Source of the DNA: Chloroflexota bacterium
Lineage (GTDB): Bacteria > Chloroflexota > UBA11872 > UBA12225
Assembly (NCBI GenBank): GCA_016199265.1
Contig: JACQGX010000330.1
Coordinates: forward strand, 1 to 38,142
Direction of reading: 5' to 3'
Length of the DNA stretch: 38,142 nt
In this document: piece after piece, positions 23,181 through 32,142 of the stretch
How positions within the stretch are numbered: position 1 is the stretch's first letter
How the letters are laid out: every line of letters begins with the position of its first letter
Translations under genes and position numbers: made by a program
The notes under the pieces: generated by a model
Databases searched by the model: none
What the model was told of the DNA's origin: nothing
What the model saw: the letters and a program-made list of their open reading frames with translations, nothing else

Positions 23181-24524
23181 ATGATTGATGCGCGAAGAGT
23201 GACCAGAAGGACGATAGCCGGCACACTCGCGGCCGCGACGCCGCTGCTGGCGACGTGTGGTGTTGGCGGGAGTAGTGGTGGGACGCAGCAGTCCGGCGGC
23301 GCTGGGCCGGACAAGCTGCGCGTCGATGCCACGATTACCTATTGGAACGACATGGCCGGCGCCTACCCCGGACTGATGCAGCGATGGGCCGACACGTTCC
23401 AGCAGCGCACTGGGGTAAAGATCGAAGTAAGCGGCGGCATCGCGCAGTACCGAGATAAGCTCGCCGCCGCGCTAGCCTCGGGATCGCCCCCCGACGTCTT
23501 CCGGTACCTGCAGTCGAACACTCCCTTGCCTGCTGCCGTCGAGCGCAACATGCTGCTCAAGCTCGATGCGCTCGTCAAGCGCGACAAGCTAGATCTGTCC
23601 GACTTCCGCAAAGACTCGATCGAGCTCTACCGCTGGAAGGGCACGCTCTATGCTCTGCCGCGCGACTACGGCCTGCAACTGGTCTTCTATAACACCGACA
23701 TTTTCCAGCGCGAGGGAATCGCTCCTATCCCCTCCGACTGGAATGACAGGACGTGGACGTTCCAGAAGTTCCTCGACGTCTGCCTCAGAATTGCCCGTGG
23801 CGGCGATCGCTATGCCCTGTTCGTGCCACGCGGCTTCCGGCTGTATGCGTCGTTCATCTACTCCAACGGCGGTACCATCGTCAAGAAGAACCAAGACGGG
23901 CTGGCCACCGAGTTTGCGCTGATGGAGAAGCCCGCCGTCGAGGCGCTGCAGTTCATGCAGGACTTGATCTACAAGCACAAGGTCGCGCCGCGTCCATCGG
24001 AAGAAGGCGCGCTCGGCAATCAGGTGCAGCTCATGCAAGCGGGCAAGATCGCCATGCAGATCACCAACCCCGGCGCGAACAGCAACTACCTGCCAACGGG
24101 CATGCCATACGACGTCGGCGTCTTCCCGCTGGGCGCCGGCAACCGGCGCGGCGTCGGCGGTGGTGGCACCGGCTGGGCCATATCCCCTGCCTCAAAGGTG
24201 CAAGAGGAGGCCTGGGCCTTTCTTTCGTACATCACGAGCCGCGAGGGACAGCTCGGCGAAGTCGAGATCGGCCAGACGACGCCGTCGCGCGTCTCGGTCG
24301 CTACCGGCAAAGAGTACCTCGATCCGAACAAGCCGCCGAAGGGCAAGCGCGCCTTCGCCGACGGCCAGGAATACGTCGTCCAGGATCCCGTCCACGGCAA
24401 GTGGCCCGACGTTGACCGCGAAGTCTTGACCAAGCTGCTCAACGAGAAGCTCTGGAACGGCGAGAGCCCGGCTGCTCAGGTGCTCAAGGAGATCAAGGAC
24501 AAGGGCGACCCCTACTTCAAGTAG
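23181..24524 (+). CDS. Extracellular solute-binding lipoprotein, family 1
   Basis: A 447-residue binding protein related to the one at 21496. The leader (RRVTRRTIAGTLAAATPLLA) has a Tat-like RRVTRRT start and ends in LATC with Cys26 as the lipid-anchored residue; the stretch after it is Gly/Ser-rich. Mature features are ITYWNDMAGAYPGLMQRWAD, LASGSPPDVFRYL, GTLYALPRDYGLQLVFYNTD and GGGGTGWAISPASKVQEEAW. ATG 23181 follows GAAGGAAGGAAAG. As with the first protein, no membrane components are encoded nearby. The two share order of motifs but differ enough that they probably bind different ligands; separate terminator and ribosome site suggest an independent or partly independent transcript. Confidence 0.9.
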   Translation: MIDARRVTRRTIAGTLAAATPLLATCGVGGSSGGTQQSGGAGPDKLRVDATITYWNDMAGAYPGLMQRWADTFQQRTGVKIEVSGGIAQYRDKLAAALASGSPPDVFRYLQSNTPLPAAVERNMLLKLDALVKRDKLDLSDFRKDSIELYRWKGTLYALPRDYGLQLVFYNTDIFQREGIAPIPSDWNDRTWTFQKFLDVCLRIARGGDRYALFVPRGFRLYASFIYSNGGTIVKKNQDGLATEFALMEKPAVEALQFMQDLIYKHKVAPRPSEEGALGNQVQLMQAGKIAMQITNPGANSNYLPTGMPYDVGVFPLGAGNRRGVGGGGTGWAISPASKVQEEAWAFLSYITSREGQLGEVEIGQTTPSRVSVATGKEYLDPNKPPKGKRAFADGQEYVVQDPVHGKWPDVDREVLTKLLNEKLWNGESPAAQVLKEIKDKGDPYFK

Positions 24525-24560
24525 AGCCGTTCGCCTGCCGCCTACAACCGCACCTCGAGA

Positions 24561-24580
24561 ATGTGCTACAATGTGCTACA
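24561..24580 (+). promoter_or_regulatory. Tandem 10-bp repeat holding a -10 box at the antitoxin start
   Basis: ATGTGCTACA is repeated exactly at 24561-24570 and 24571-24580. TACAAT at 24567-24572 spans the junction and fits a -10 box; transcription would then begin at about 24579, next to the ATG at 24580, giving a leaderless mRNA. The repeat may also be the antitoxin operator. Confidence 0.45.
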
Positions 24581-24870
24581 TGAAGGCCGACGAATCAACC
24601 GTGGGAGTGCGTGAGCTGCGTCAGAACCTGAGCGTCTATTTGAGGCGGGTAGAGGCGGGCGAGACGTTGCGTGTGACCGAGCATGGGCGCCCGGTAGCGG
24701 TCCTTGCGCCGCTTCCCAAGCGCGCCTCTGCCCTCGATCGGCTGATCGCCGCCGGTCTAGCTCGACCTGCAAAGGGAGATCTGCTCGAGCTCGGTCCGCC
24801 GCCAGCCAGGGCGACGAGCATGTCTATCAGCGAAGCGCTTGAGCTTGAGAAGGCAGAGCGTCTCCCGTAG
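24580..24870 (+). CDS. Phd/YefM-type antitoxin
   Basis: A 96-residue antitoxin of the Phd/YefM fold. The core reads VGVRELRQNLSVYLRRVEAG and ETLRVTEHGRPVAVLAPLP (about residues 8-47), the standard DNA-binding and dimerisation part. The remaining half (SISEALELEKAERLP at the end) would be the flexible segment that wraps the toxin. It should neutralise the PIN toxin encoded next and repress the pair's promoter. The stop overlaps the toxin's GTG by one base (TAGTG), so the two are translationally coupled. No ribosome site precedes the ATG, in line with a leaderless transcript; an ATG at 24571 is in frame and would lie within the tandem repeat. Confidence 0.9.
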   Translation: MKADESTVGVRELRQNLSVYLRRVEAGETLRVTEHGRPVAVLAPLPKRASALDRLIAAGLARPAKGDLLELGPPPARATSMSISEALELEKAERLP

Positions 24871-25271
24871 TGGGCGACTTGATCTATCTGGAGTCGTCCG
24901 CGCTCGCGAAGCTCGTCCTGCGTGAGGCCGAGAGCGAAGCCCTGCGGGTGTTCCTCAAGTCTTGGCCACAGCGCGTCTCCAGTAGGCTATCGCAGGTGGA
25001 GGTACTTAGGGCAACTCGCCGTGCGTCCCCGAACCCGGCCGAATACCAGCGGGCCGAGCAGGTCATCGACGACATTACGCAGATTACTATGGCCGAAGAC
25101 ATCGCCATACTGGCCGGGACACTCGAGCCCCCTGTGCTGCGCTCGCTCGATGCCATTCACCTGGCCACCGCGCTCTCCTTGGGCGACGATCTCGGCGGCT
25201 TTGTCACCTACGACGAGCGCCTGGCTGAGGCCGCCCGCGCGGCCGGAATCACGGTCTACGCGCCGCGCTGA
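24870..25271 (+). CDS. vapC: VapC-type PIN-domain toxin
   Basis: A 133-residue PIN-domain ribonuclease, toxin partner of the upstream antitoxin. The acidic active-site positions are Glu8 (YLESSALAKLV, Asp in many relatives), Glu44 (SQVEVLRATR), Asp94 (RSLDAIHLATA) and Asp115 (TYDERLAEAA). Length and motif spacing are normal for VapC, which cuts tRNA or rRNA when the antitoxin is lost. GTG 24870 overlaps the antitoxin's stop by one base and gives the family's exact N-terminus. Downstream, 73 bp separate it from the metal transporter gene. The gene symbol is used for the family; the RNA target is unknown. Confidence 0.9.
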   Translation: MGDLIYLESSALAKLVLREAESEALRVFLKSWPQRVSSRLSQVEVLRATRRASPNPAEYQRAEQVIDDITQITMAEDIAILAGTLEPPVLRSLDAIHLATALSLGDDLGGFVTYDERLAEAARAAGITVYAPR

Positions 25272-25344
25272 GCCGCCAACCGGCAGAATCGCGGCCGCCT
25301 GCGGGCGCTGCTCGACACCGGACGGAACTAGTCTCCTTCATGCT

Positions 25345-26277
25345 ATGGTCGAGGGGATGCCTCATCTGCGTTGGGCGCTGCTGTCGATTGCGGCCGCGAT
25401 CGCCACGATTGGGCTCAAGTTCCTCGCCTACCGGCTCACTGGTTCGGTCGGCATCTTTTCGGATGCGCTGGAGTCGCTGGTGAATCTGGCGGCGGCGGTG
25501 GTGTTGCTCTTCGCCCTGTGGTTTGCCTCGTTCCCGCCGGACGTGACGCACGCCTACGGGCACGAGAAGATCGAATACTTCTCCAGCGGCTTCGAGGGCG
25601 CGCTGGTCCTCTTTGCCGCCTTCGAGATCTTGCGCACGGCCATTCCGCGGCTCGTGACGCCGGCGCCGATCGAGCAGCTTGGGATTGGGCTCGTACTGCT
25701 GCTCGTGGCGTCGGCGATCAATCTCGGCGTGGCCCGGCTGCTGCTGCGAGAGGCCAGGCGCACCGATTCCCTCGCGCTCGAGACCGATGGCCACCATCTG
25801 CTTGCGGACGTCTTCACCTCGGGTGGCGTGGCCGCCGGTCTCGTCGTCGTCGCGCTCACCGGAATCGAGCGGCTCGACGCGTTGATCGCGCTCGTCGTCG
25901 GCGCGCTGATCCTGCGCACCGGCATCGACCTCGTCCGGCGCAGCTTTCACGGGCTGATGGACCGCGCGCTCGACCCGCACGAGCTGGAAGCGATCCGCGC
26001 CGCCATCGAAAGCCGGCTCGCCGGCGGCATGATCTTCCACGAGTTACGTACGCGCCGCGTCGGCCCGCGGCGGCTGGCCGATGTCCACGTGCTGGTGCCC
26101 GGCGAGTTCACCGTGCGCGAAGGGCATGGGGTCGCGACCACGGTGGAACGTGAGGTGCTGGATGCGCTTCCCGGCACCGAGATCACCGTCCACGTCGAGC
26201 CGCTCGAAGGCGACCGCGGCGCCGGGCACCTGCCTGGGCCGGTGGTGAGGGGCGAGGTCCGCGAGGGGCAAGGGTAG
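25345..26277 (+). CDS. Cation diffusion facilitator metal transporter
   Basis: A 310-residue inner-membrane divalent-metal/proton antiporter of the CDF family. Six membrane helices can be followed from WALLSIAAAIATIGLKFLAY to ALIALVVGALILRTGI. Metal-site residues are seen in GIFSDALESLVNL (helix 2) and TDGHHLLADVFTS (helix 5, the H-x3-D type). HAYGHEKIEYFSSGFEG is the conserved cytosolic loop after helix 2. A cytoplasmic ferredoxin-like domain fills about residues 205-290 (HELEAIRAAIESRL, LADVHVLVPGEFTVREGHGV, ITVHVEPLE). Start ATG 25345 is chosen; ATG 25357 has GAGGGG too close. The acidic set DxxES in helix 2 differs from the zinc transporter YiiP, so the metal is uncertain. A strong bidirectional hairpin follows. 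Confidence 0.9.
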   Translation: MVEGMPHLRWALLSIAAAIATIGLKFLAYRLTGSVGIFSDALESLVNLAAAVVLLFALWFASFPPDVTHAYGHEKIEYFSSGFEGALVLFAAFEILRTAIPRLVTPAPIEQLGIGLVLLLVASAINLGVARLLLREARRTDSLALETDGHHLLADVFTSGGVAAGLVVVALTGIERLDALIALVVGALILRTGIDLVRRSFHGLMDRALDPHELEAIRAAIESRLAGGMIFHELRTRRVGPRRLADVHVLVPGEFTVREGHGVATTVEREVLDALPGTEITVHVEPLEGDRGAGHLPGPVVRGEVREGQG

Positions 26278-26309
26278 CAAACCTCCCTGCTGGGACGCGG
26301 CCCACCGGC

Positions 26310-26348
26310 GAAGCGGGCCCCGCTCTTTCCAAGAGCGGGGCCCGCTTC
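26310..26348. terminator. Perfect 18-bp bidirectional terminator
   Basis: Arms 26310-26327 and 26331-26348 are exact complements around a TCC loop, with AAGAG/CTCTT ends next to the loop. The hairpin lies between the convergent transporter and protease genes. No U tract on either side. Confidence 0.75.
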
Positions 26349-26403
26349 GGGACAGAGCGGCGGCCTGCGAGCGGATGCGCCGATACCCTTGGCAGAACAT
26401 CAC

Positions 26404-29400
26404 TCAGGGCGTGACACTCTCCACGATCACGTCACCCGAACCAATCAGGATGTTGGTATCGGTGCGGACCTGGACCGTCCCCAACAGTACCCGGCCCGAC
26501 GCCGGAGCGGCATTGGCGGTGACTGAACCGGGCACTGCCCATGACGCACCGACCGCCCGGACTGCGTTCGCGTCGGTCACGCTCACCGATCCAAAGGCGG
26601 GGCTGGCGAACACGTCCACATAGTTGTACGTCGTCGTGCCCGCGGGTACGTCAAAGGCATCGACGACGATGCGCCATGTACCAGCAGCGGGATTACTGAT
26701 CGTCACCGACTCTTCGGAGTCGCCATCCGCGCTCAGCCCAGCGAGCACGCACGTGCCGCTCGTGCAGTTGAAGACGTACAGGTCGAGGTCGGCCGCGGCA
26801 TCGGACGGACTGCCGATGGTGGCGCGCAGCGACGTCGATCCGGGCGTGACGTCGACCTCATATTGCTGCTGATTGAGATGGGCGATGCTGAAGACGCCCC
26901 GCCGCGCGCTTCCGAGAGACGTGACAACCGCCCTGCCGGTGAACTGTCCGAACAGATTGGAGATCGTATAGTTTCGCGCCACCGGCGTGCCGGTCGTGGC
27001 TGAGGCGATAATGTCTGGACTGGGCGCAACGCTGGCGCCGAGCAGCGACGCGCTCAGCGCGTAGGCGCCGCTGTCCGAATCGGAACTCCGGCGCGCGTCG
27101 ACGGTTACTTCCCACACACCCGGCTGCGGGTTCGTCGCCGTGCGGCTGGTGGGGCTGCCCGTCGAGCAGATTGTGGCTGGCGGACTGTAGCAGTTGTTTA
27201 CGGCGTTGGAGTCAATCCCCAGGCCCCAGGGGTGCCAGCGCAGGAAGCGCAACTGGCCCGTGCCGGACGTGCCACTCGGGCCGCTGAAGTCCACCTTCAG
27301 TGCGGGTGTGCCGTTGGGGACGCTGAAGTAGTAGTGATGCACCGCGCTCCGCCCCAGCGCGCCGTTCTTCGCCACCGTGTAGTTATCGCCGGCCCTGAAC
27401 GTGTCTGGCGCGACGACGACGTTCATCGTCTGGTACTCAACGCCGGCCGTGCTCGGATCGTCGAGATTCAGAATCGCGGCGTGGGCGCCAGGGGTCGTTG
27501 GGTTGATCGTGACGTCCAGCTTCACCGGTGTGTTCAGTGGCAGGGCAATGGTGCTGGGGCTGCTGAACGTCCCATCGTTGCCGGTCCAGGAGAGATCGTA
27601 CGTCTTGGTGCCGCCGCCGCCGCTCCGCCGGGTGAAGGTGTACTGCCTCGTGTACTGGTCGAGCGTCCCCTCACGCTCGTTGATCCCCACCCCATAGCCG
27701 GGCGTCGCCAGGAAGCCGCTCAGCAGCGTGTTCACCGGTACGGAAGAGACGATCTCCACCGTCTTGATGTTGGTCTTGAGCAGATCCCACGCCGCCCCCA
27801 CGTTGATCAGCCCGTCGCCCTGCTCGTAGGCTGCGATGCGCGCCGAGTCGAGGAATCGGGCAGACGAGTTCAGCGCCTGGCGAAGCTGATCCGGCTGCTT
27901 TTGCACACCCGTCTGCTTGGCCGCGCTGATCAGCAGGGCGGCGGCGCCGGCCGCCTGGGGCGCGGCCATGGAGGTGCCGTTGAACATCGAATAGCCCGGA
28001 GGGATGGTATAGGTACCTGGGACTGGGCTGCCGTCTTGCCACAACGGCGTGGTCGAGATGGCTGCGCCGGGCGCGACCACTTGGGGCTTGAAGCCGCCAT
28101 CCTCGCGCGGTCCACGTGAGGAGAAATGGTGCAGGTTGTCGACTTCCGGCGCGTCGGCGCCGTAGTTGCGCTGCCACGTCGCCTTGGTAATGTACGACCC
28201 CACGCTCATTACCTTGGTCGCGACGGACGGATCAGCGACGGTGTTCATGCCCGGCCCGCTGTTGCCGGCCGAGATGAATATCTGCACGTTGAACTGCTCG
28301 ATCAGCCGGTTGTAGACGATAGCACGGGCGTTGTTACCGTCATTGAGAGCGGGCAGGCCGCCGATCGACATGTTGATGACGTCGACGTTCGCCTGCTTCG
28401 CCGCGTAGATCATGCCTTCAACGAGCGCGTGCGCCGTACAGCCGGCAATAAAGAGGCAGACGCGCACCGACACGATCTTGGCGCCGGGCGCCGCGCCGCT
28501 CATCGCGCCGCCGAAGAGGCTGTTCCCAGCCACAATGCCGGCCACGTGTGAGCCGTGCGCGCCCGAGACAATGCCGATACTGACCACCTTGTTCTTTCCG
28601 TCCGTCTGGACGACGAACGGAATCTGCTCGCGCAGCGCCGTGGCCGGGTTGTCGACGCCGAACGTGCCGACGTCGTAGCGAACGCGGTAGTCAGCCATCG
28701 CCAGTTCGTCGGTGAAGCTGTTGTTCTGGTTGGTATCGACGTAGATGGTATTGGCTTGCGTGTCCCACAGCACGGCAAAGATCCCGCTGCTACCGGCCGG
28801 GTTGCCGTCACGGTTCACGTCGTTACCGAGCTCGCCGCCGAGCCGCGGGTCGCGCTCGTCGAACAGACCGATCCGGTACGCCTTGCCGGCGGGTGCGGTG
28901 TAGCTCACGCCTTTGTAGGTGAACGTGCTCCCGCTGACCTGGTCCTGCATATCGATCCATGTCGGGTCGTTGTCGTCGAACGGGTCGGTGTAGGTCACCC
29001 AATCGATGATCTTGCGGTCGCTCGTGCTGGTCGTCTGCAGGCTCGGATGGTGAAGATCGACCCCGGTATCGAGGATGCCGACGACCACACCGTGGCCATC
29101 CCAGGTGGGATTGGCCGCCATGAACTGCGACGCTCCGGTATCCCCGATCGGCAGGTAGGGATTGTTGTTGGGGGTGCTGGATCCGGGCGGCGGCTGCGGT
29201 GCCACCGGGGTTATGCCCTCGGGCCGCGGATCAGGATGCGGGATCACCTCGTCGACGTCGACTGCAGCCACGCCGGGCAGCCTCGCTACTGTCTCCGCCT
29301 TCTCGACCGGCACCTTGGCGCGTATGTAACCGATGGTGTCCTCGCGAAAGCGGATGGTACCGCCGAGCCCCGCGATACCGGCAATCACGCCGGCAATCAC

Positions 29401-29625
29401 CTGTTTGCTTGCGCCGGGTACCGTCGCGATGAGGACCGTAACCGTGGGCGCGCCGCGTGCCCGCGCCGCCGCGAGCAACTCGCGTCCGTGTTTGCCGATG
29501 GCGCTCCTGTTCGCGTTTGGCGCACTCTGCGCACCGGCCGTGCCGGCCGGCACCATCGGCGCCGCGAGCATGAGGAGAAGAACTAGGGCTGCGCTGAATC
29601 GCATCTGCTGCTGAGCGAATTTCAT
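26404..29625 (-). CDS. Secreted subtilisin-family (S8) protease
   Basis: A 1073-residue secreted serine protease. The signal peptide (MRFSAALVLLLMLAAPMVPA) is cleaved probably after AGTAGA. A propeptide-like domain follows (about 60-130). The catalytic triad is Asp186 (VGILDTGVDLHHPSL), His357 (GAHGSHVAGIVAG) and Ser552 (FNGTSMAAPQAAG), with the oxyanion Asn at about 455 (SAGNSGPG). The 170 residues between Asp and His exceed those of classical subtilisins by over 100 and recall tripeptidyl-peptidase II or pyrolysin-like enzymes. Beta-rich C-terminal domains follow, ending in a bacterial pre-peptidase-like fold (DLDLYVFNCTSGTCVLAGLS). ATG 29625 has GGGAGGG upstream; an in-frame start at 29697 lacks one. 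TATAAG on the minus strand at 29706-29711 could be the -10 box. It is divergent from recQ. Confidence 0.93.
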   Translation of the reverse strand: MKFAQQQMRFSAALVLLLMLAAPMVPAGTAGAQSAPNANRSAIGKHGRELLAAARARGAPTVTVLIATVPGASKQVIAGVIAGIAGLGGTIRFREDTIGYIRAKVPVEKAETVARLPGVAAVDVDEVIPHPDPRPEGITPVAPQPPPGSSTPNNNPYLPIGDTGASQFMAANPTWDGHGVVVGILDTGVDLHHPSLQTTSTSDRKIIDWVTYTDPFDDNDPTWIDMQDQVSGSTFTYKGVSYTAPAGKAYRIGLFDERDPRLGGELGNDVNRDGNPAGSSGIFAVLWDTQANTIYVDTNQNNSFTDELAMADYRVRYDVGTFGVDNPATALREQIPFVVQTDGKNKVVSIGIVSGAHGSHVAGIVAGNSLFGGAMSGAAPGAKIVSVRVCLFIAGCTAHALVEGMIYAAKQANVDVINMSIGGLPALNDGNNARAIVYNRLIEQFNVQIFISAGNSGPGMNTVADPSVATKVMSVGSYITKATWQRNYGADAPEVDNLHHFSSRGPREDGGFKPQVVAPGAAISTTPLWQDGSPVPGTYTIPPGYSMFNGTSMAAPQAAGAAALLISAAKQTGVQKQPDQLRQALNSSARFLDSARIAAYEQGDGLINVGAAWDLLKTNIKTVEIVSSVPVNTLLSGFLATPGYGVGINEREGTLDQYTRQYTFTRRSGGGGTKTYDLSWTGNDGTFSSPSTIALPLNTPVKLDVTINPTTPGAHAAILNLDDPSTAGVEYQTMNVVVAPDTFRAGDNYTVAKNGALGRSAVHHYYFSVPNGTPALKVDFSGPSGTSGTGQLRFLRWHPWGLGIDSNAVNNCYSPPATICSTGSPTSRTATNPQPGVWEVTVDARRSSDSDSGAYALSASLLGASVAPSPDIIASATTGTPVARNYTISNLFGQFTGRAVVTSLGSARRGVFSIAHLNQQQYEVDVTPGSTSLRATIGSPSDAAADLDLYVFNCTSGTCVLAGLSADGDSEESVTISNPAAGTWRIVVDAFDVPAGTTTYNYVDVFASPAFGSVSVTDANAVRAVGASWAVPGSVTANAAPASGRVLLGTVQVRTDTNILIGSGDVIVESVTP

Positions 29626-29856
29626 ACTTTGAACCCTCCCGAGGTCCCTTGAACTTCTCGGCCACCGACACCGAGCATGGCCTCTCACTTGGGGCAATGC
29701 GCTCCCTTATAGCACCGTGTCATTGAGATCTTGTCGTGTTCACGTCGCGAATTTGTTGCGGTGTTACGAAGGGGAAGTAGATCTATGCGATCCACATTGT
29801 CATCATCTCCCACGATCGCCGAACTGCCTCGCGGTCTTTGCTACTGTTGATCCAAC

Positions 29857-32139
29857 ATGGCGGCCGCAACCCAGCTCATCCCATCCGACGCCCAGATCCT
29901 CGCCGAGCTGAAGTCGACGTTTGGCTTCACGTCGTTCCGGCCGCTGCAGGAAGAGATCGTCCGCACTATCCTGCGCGGGCAAGATGTGTTCGCGCTGCTG
30001 CCCACCGGCGGCGGGAAGTCGCTCTGCTACCAGTTACCCGCGCTGCTCCTGCCTGGCTTGACGGTCGTCGTCTCGCCGCTCATCTCGTTGATGAAGGACC
30101 AGGTAGACAAGCTCGAGGCGATGGGCGTGTCTGCGACGTACGTCAACAGCTCGCTCGAGCCGGCCGAGGTCAGCCGGCGGGTGAGCGCGCTCGTGCGCGG
30201 CGAGATGAAGCTGGCGTACGTCGCCCCCGAGCGGCTGATGTTGGATGGCTTCCTGCGCCTGCTGGCAACGGTGCAGCCGTCGCTCTTCGCGATCGACGAG
30301 GCGCACTGTATCTCCGAATGGGGGCACGACTTTCGCCCCGAGTATCGCTATCTCCAGCGGCTGCGGGCGCTCTTTCCGTCGACTCCATTGTCCGCGTTTA
30401 CCGCAACGGCGACGGCGCGTGTGCAGGCCGACATCGTCGCGCAGCTCGGCCTCCGGCGGGCGGCCACCTTCCGAGGCAGCTTTGACCGCCCCAATCTCTT
30501 CTACGACGTGCGTCCCAAGCGAGATACGTACGATCAGTTGGTCGAATACTTGCGTGCCAATCGATCGGCGTCGGGCATCGTCTACTGCCAGGCGCGCTCG
30601 ACGACCGAGCGGCTGGCGGAGCGGCTGCAGGCCGATGGCTTCAGCGCGGCGGCGTATCATGCCGGCCTGGAAAGCGACGTACGTCGCCGGTGCCAGGACG
30701 CGTTCATTCGGGACGACGTGCAGGTAATCGTCGCCACCGTCGCCTTCGGCATGGGGATCGACAAGCCCGACGTTCGCTTCGTCGTCCACTACGATCTGCC
30801 CAAGAACCTCGAGGGCTTCTACCAGGAGAGCGGCCGCGCCGGGCGCGACGGCGAGCCGAGCGATTGCATCCTGTTCTACAGCGCCGGCGACGCCGTCAAG
30901 TACGAGCACTTCATCCGGCAGAAAGAGTCTGAAGCCGATCGCAGCGTGGCGCGGCAGCAGCTCCGACAAATGACCCAGTGGGCGGAGAGCGTTACCTGCC
31001 GCCGGCAGGCGCTGCTGGCGTACTTCGACGAGTCGTTCGGTCCGTCCTCTGCCGGCACCGACGAAGGACCAACGACGAAAGACGAAGTGGACTCGTCGAG
31101 TTCGGCGGCCGCAGACGAGTGCTGCGACGTCTGCCGGACGCCGGTCGAGGAACAAGACTGGACGATCCCGGCGCAGATGTACCTCTCGTGCGTCAAGCGT
31201 ACCGGCGAGCGGTTTGGGAGCGCGTACGTGATCGACGTGCTGCGCGGCTCGCGCGGCGAGCGCATCCTGCGCAACGGGCACGACAAGGTGTCGACCTATG
31301 GCATCGGCCGCGATCGCCCGAAGGAGGACTGGCAGCACCTCGCCCGCGAGCTGCTGCGGCGCGACCACGTGCGGCAGGACGCCGACGACTACAACACGCT
31401 GAAGGTGACCGACCGCGGGTACGCCGTGCTCTTCAAGGGCGAGCGAGTCATGCTCCGCCGGGCCCTGGCGCCGGCACGCCCAGCGACCGCCACGGCGGCG
31501 GCCGGCGGCGCGCAGCAGTTCCATCAGGATTTGTTCGAGCGCCTGCGCGACCTGCGCCGGCGCCTGGCAGACGAGCGCGGCGTGCCGCCGTACGTCGTCT
31601 TTCACGATGCCGCGCTGCGGCAGATGGCGGCCGAGCTGCCCGCCCACGAGCAGCACTTCCGGCGCATCCAGGGCGTCGGCGAGCGCAAGCTGGCCGACTT
31701 CGGCGATCCGTTCCTGGCCGCGATCGCCGAGTACGTCGCGGAAACCGGCGCCCAACCGGTGGCACCGGTGGCCGGTAGCCAGGTGCCGGTGGCCGGTACC
31801 ACGAGCCGTGAAAAGTCGCGGCGTGGGCTGCCTCCTACCGTGAAGGAGAGTCTCGATCTGTTCCACAGCGGGCAGACGGTGGCGGAGATTGCCAGGACGA
31901 GGCAACTCGCCATCTCGACGATTGAGGGGCACCTCGCCACCGCGATGGAAGCCGGCGAGCCGCTCGCGCTCGACCGTCTCGTCGTCCCCGAGAAGCAGCG
32001 CGCGATCGAGGCCGCCTTTGCCGTGGTGGGAGCTGGACCGCTCCGGCCACTCATCGACCATCTGGGCGAAGCGTATACATACGCGGAGATTCGGTTCGTG
32101 CGCGCGGCGGTGGGCTGGGCGCGACTGCCCTCACCCTAA
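29857..32139 (+). CDS. recQ: ATP-dependent DNA helicase RecQ
   Basis: A 760-residue 3'-5' DNA helicase for recombination and replication-fork repair. Order of domains: helicase core with Q-motif region FGFTSFRPLQEEIV, Walker A LPTGGGKSLCYQL (about 47-60), DEAH box FAIDEAHCISEWGHDFRPEY (about 147) and motif VI YQESGRAGRDGEPSD; zinc-binding region with Cys in TCRRQALLAYF and ECCDVC (about 385-430); RQC winged helix (about 435-520); HRDC (about 555-625); and a C-terminal HTH_40-type domain (VKESLDLFHSGQTVAEIART, about 660-760). A low-complexity insert (EGPTTKDEVDSSSSAAADE) splits the zinc cysteines. ATG 29857 starts the family's N-terminus although no good ribosome site is seen. Confidence 0.96.
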   Translation: MAAATQLIPSDAQILAELKSTFGFTSFRPLQEEIVRTILRGQDVFALLPTGGGKSLCYQLPALLLPGLTVVVSPLISLMKDQVDKLEAMGVSATYVNSSLEPAEVSRRVSALVRGEMKLAYVAPERLMLDGFLRLLATVQPSLFAIDEAHCISEWGHDFRPEYRYLQRLRALFPSTPLSAFTATATARVQADIVAQLGLRRAATFRGSFDRPNLFYDVRPKRDTYDQLVEYLRANRSASGIVYCQARSTTERLAERLQADGFSAAAYHAGLESDVRRRCQDAFIRDDVQVIVATVAFGMGIDKPDVRFVVHYDLPKNLEGFYQESGRAGRDGEPSDCILFYSAGDAVKYEHFIRQKESEADRSVARQQLRQMTQWAESVTCRRQALLAYFDESFGPSSAGTDEGPTTKDEVDSSSSAAADECCDVCRTPVEEQDWTIPAQMYLSCVKRTGERFGSAYVIDVLRGSRGERILRNGHDKVSTYGIGRDRPKEDWQHLARELLRRDHVRQDADDYNTLKVTDRGYAVLFKGERVMLRRALAPARPATATAAAGGAQQFHQDLFERLRDLRRRLADERGVPPYVVFHDAALRQMAAELPAHEQHFRRIQGVGERKLADFGDPFLAAIAEYVAETGAQPVAPVAGSQVPVAGTTSREKSRRGLPPTVKESLDLFHSGQTVAEIARTRQLAISTIEGHLATAMEAGEPLALDRLVVPEKQRAIEAAFAVVGAGPLRPLIDHLGEAYTYAEIRFVRAAVGWARLPSP

Positions 32140-32142
32140 ACT

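Noticed and set aside
24870-25271. Toxin inactivated by Asp-to-Glu change at the first active-site position
   Set aside because: Glu there is acidic and, as far as I know, also found in other PIN proteins; all other catalytic positions are intact.
30034-32061. A 675-codon minus-strand open frame
   Set aside because: Antisense shadow of recQ.
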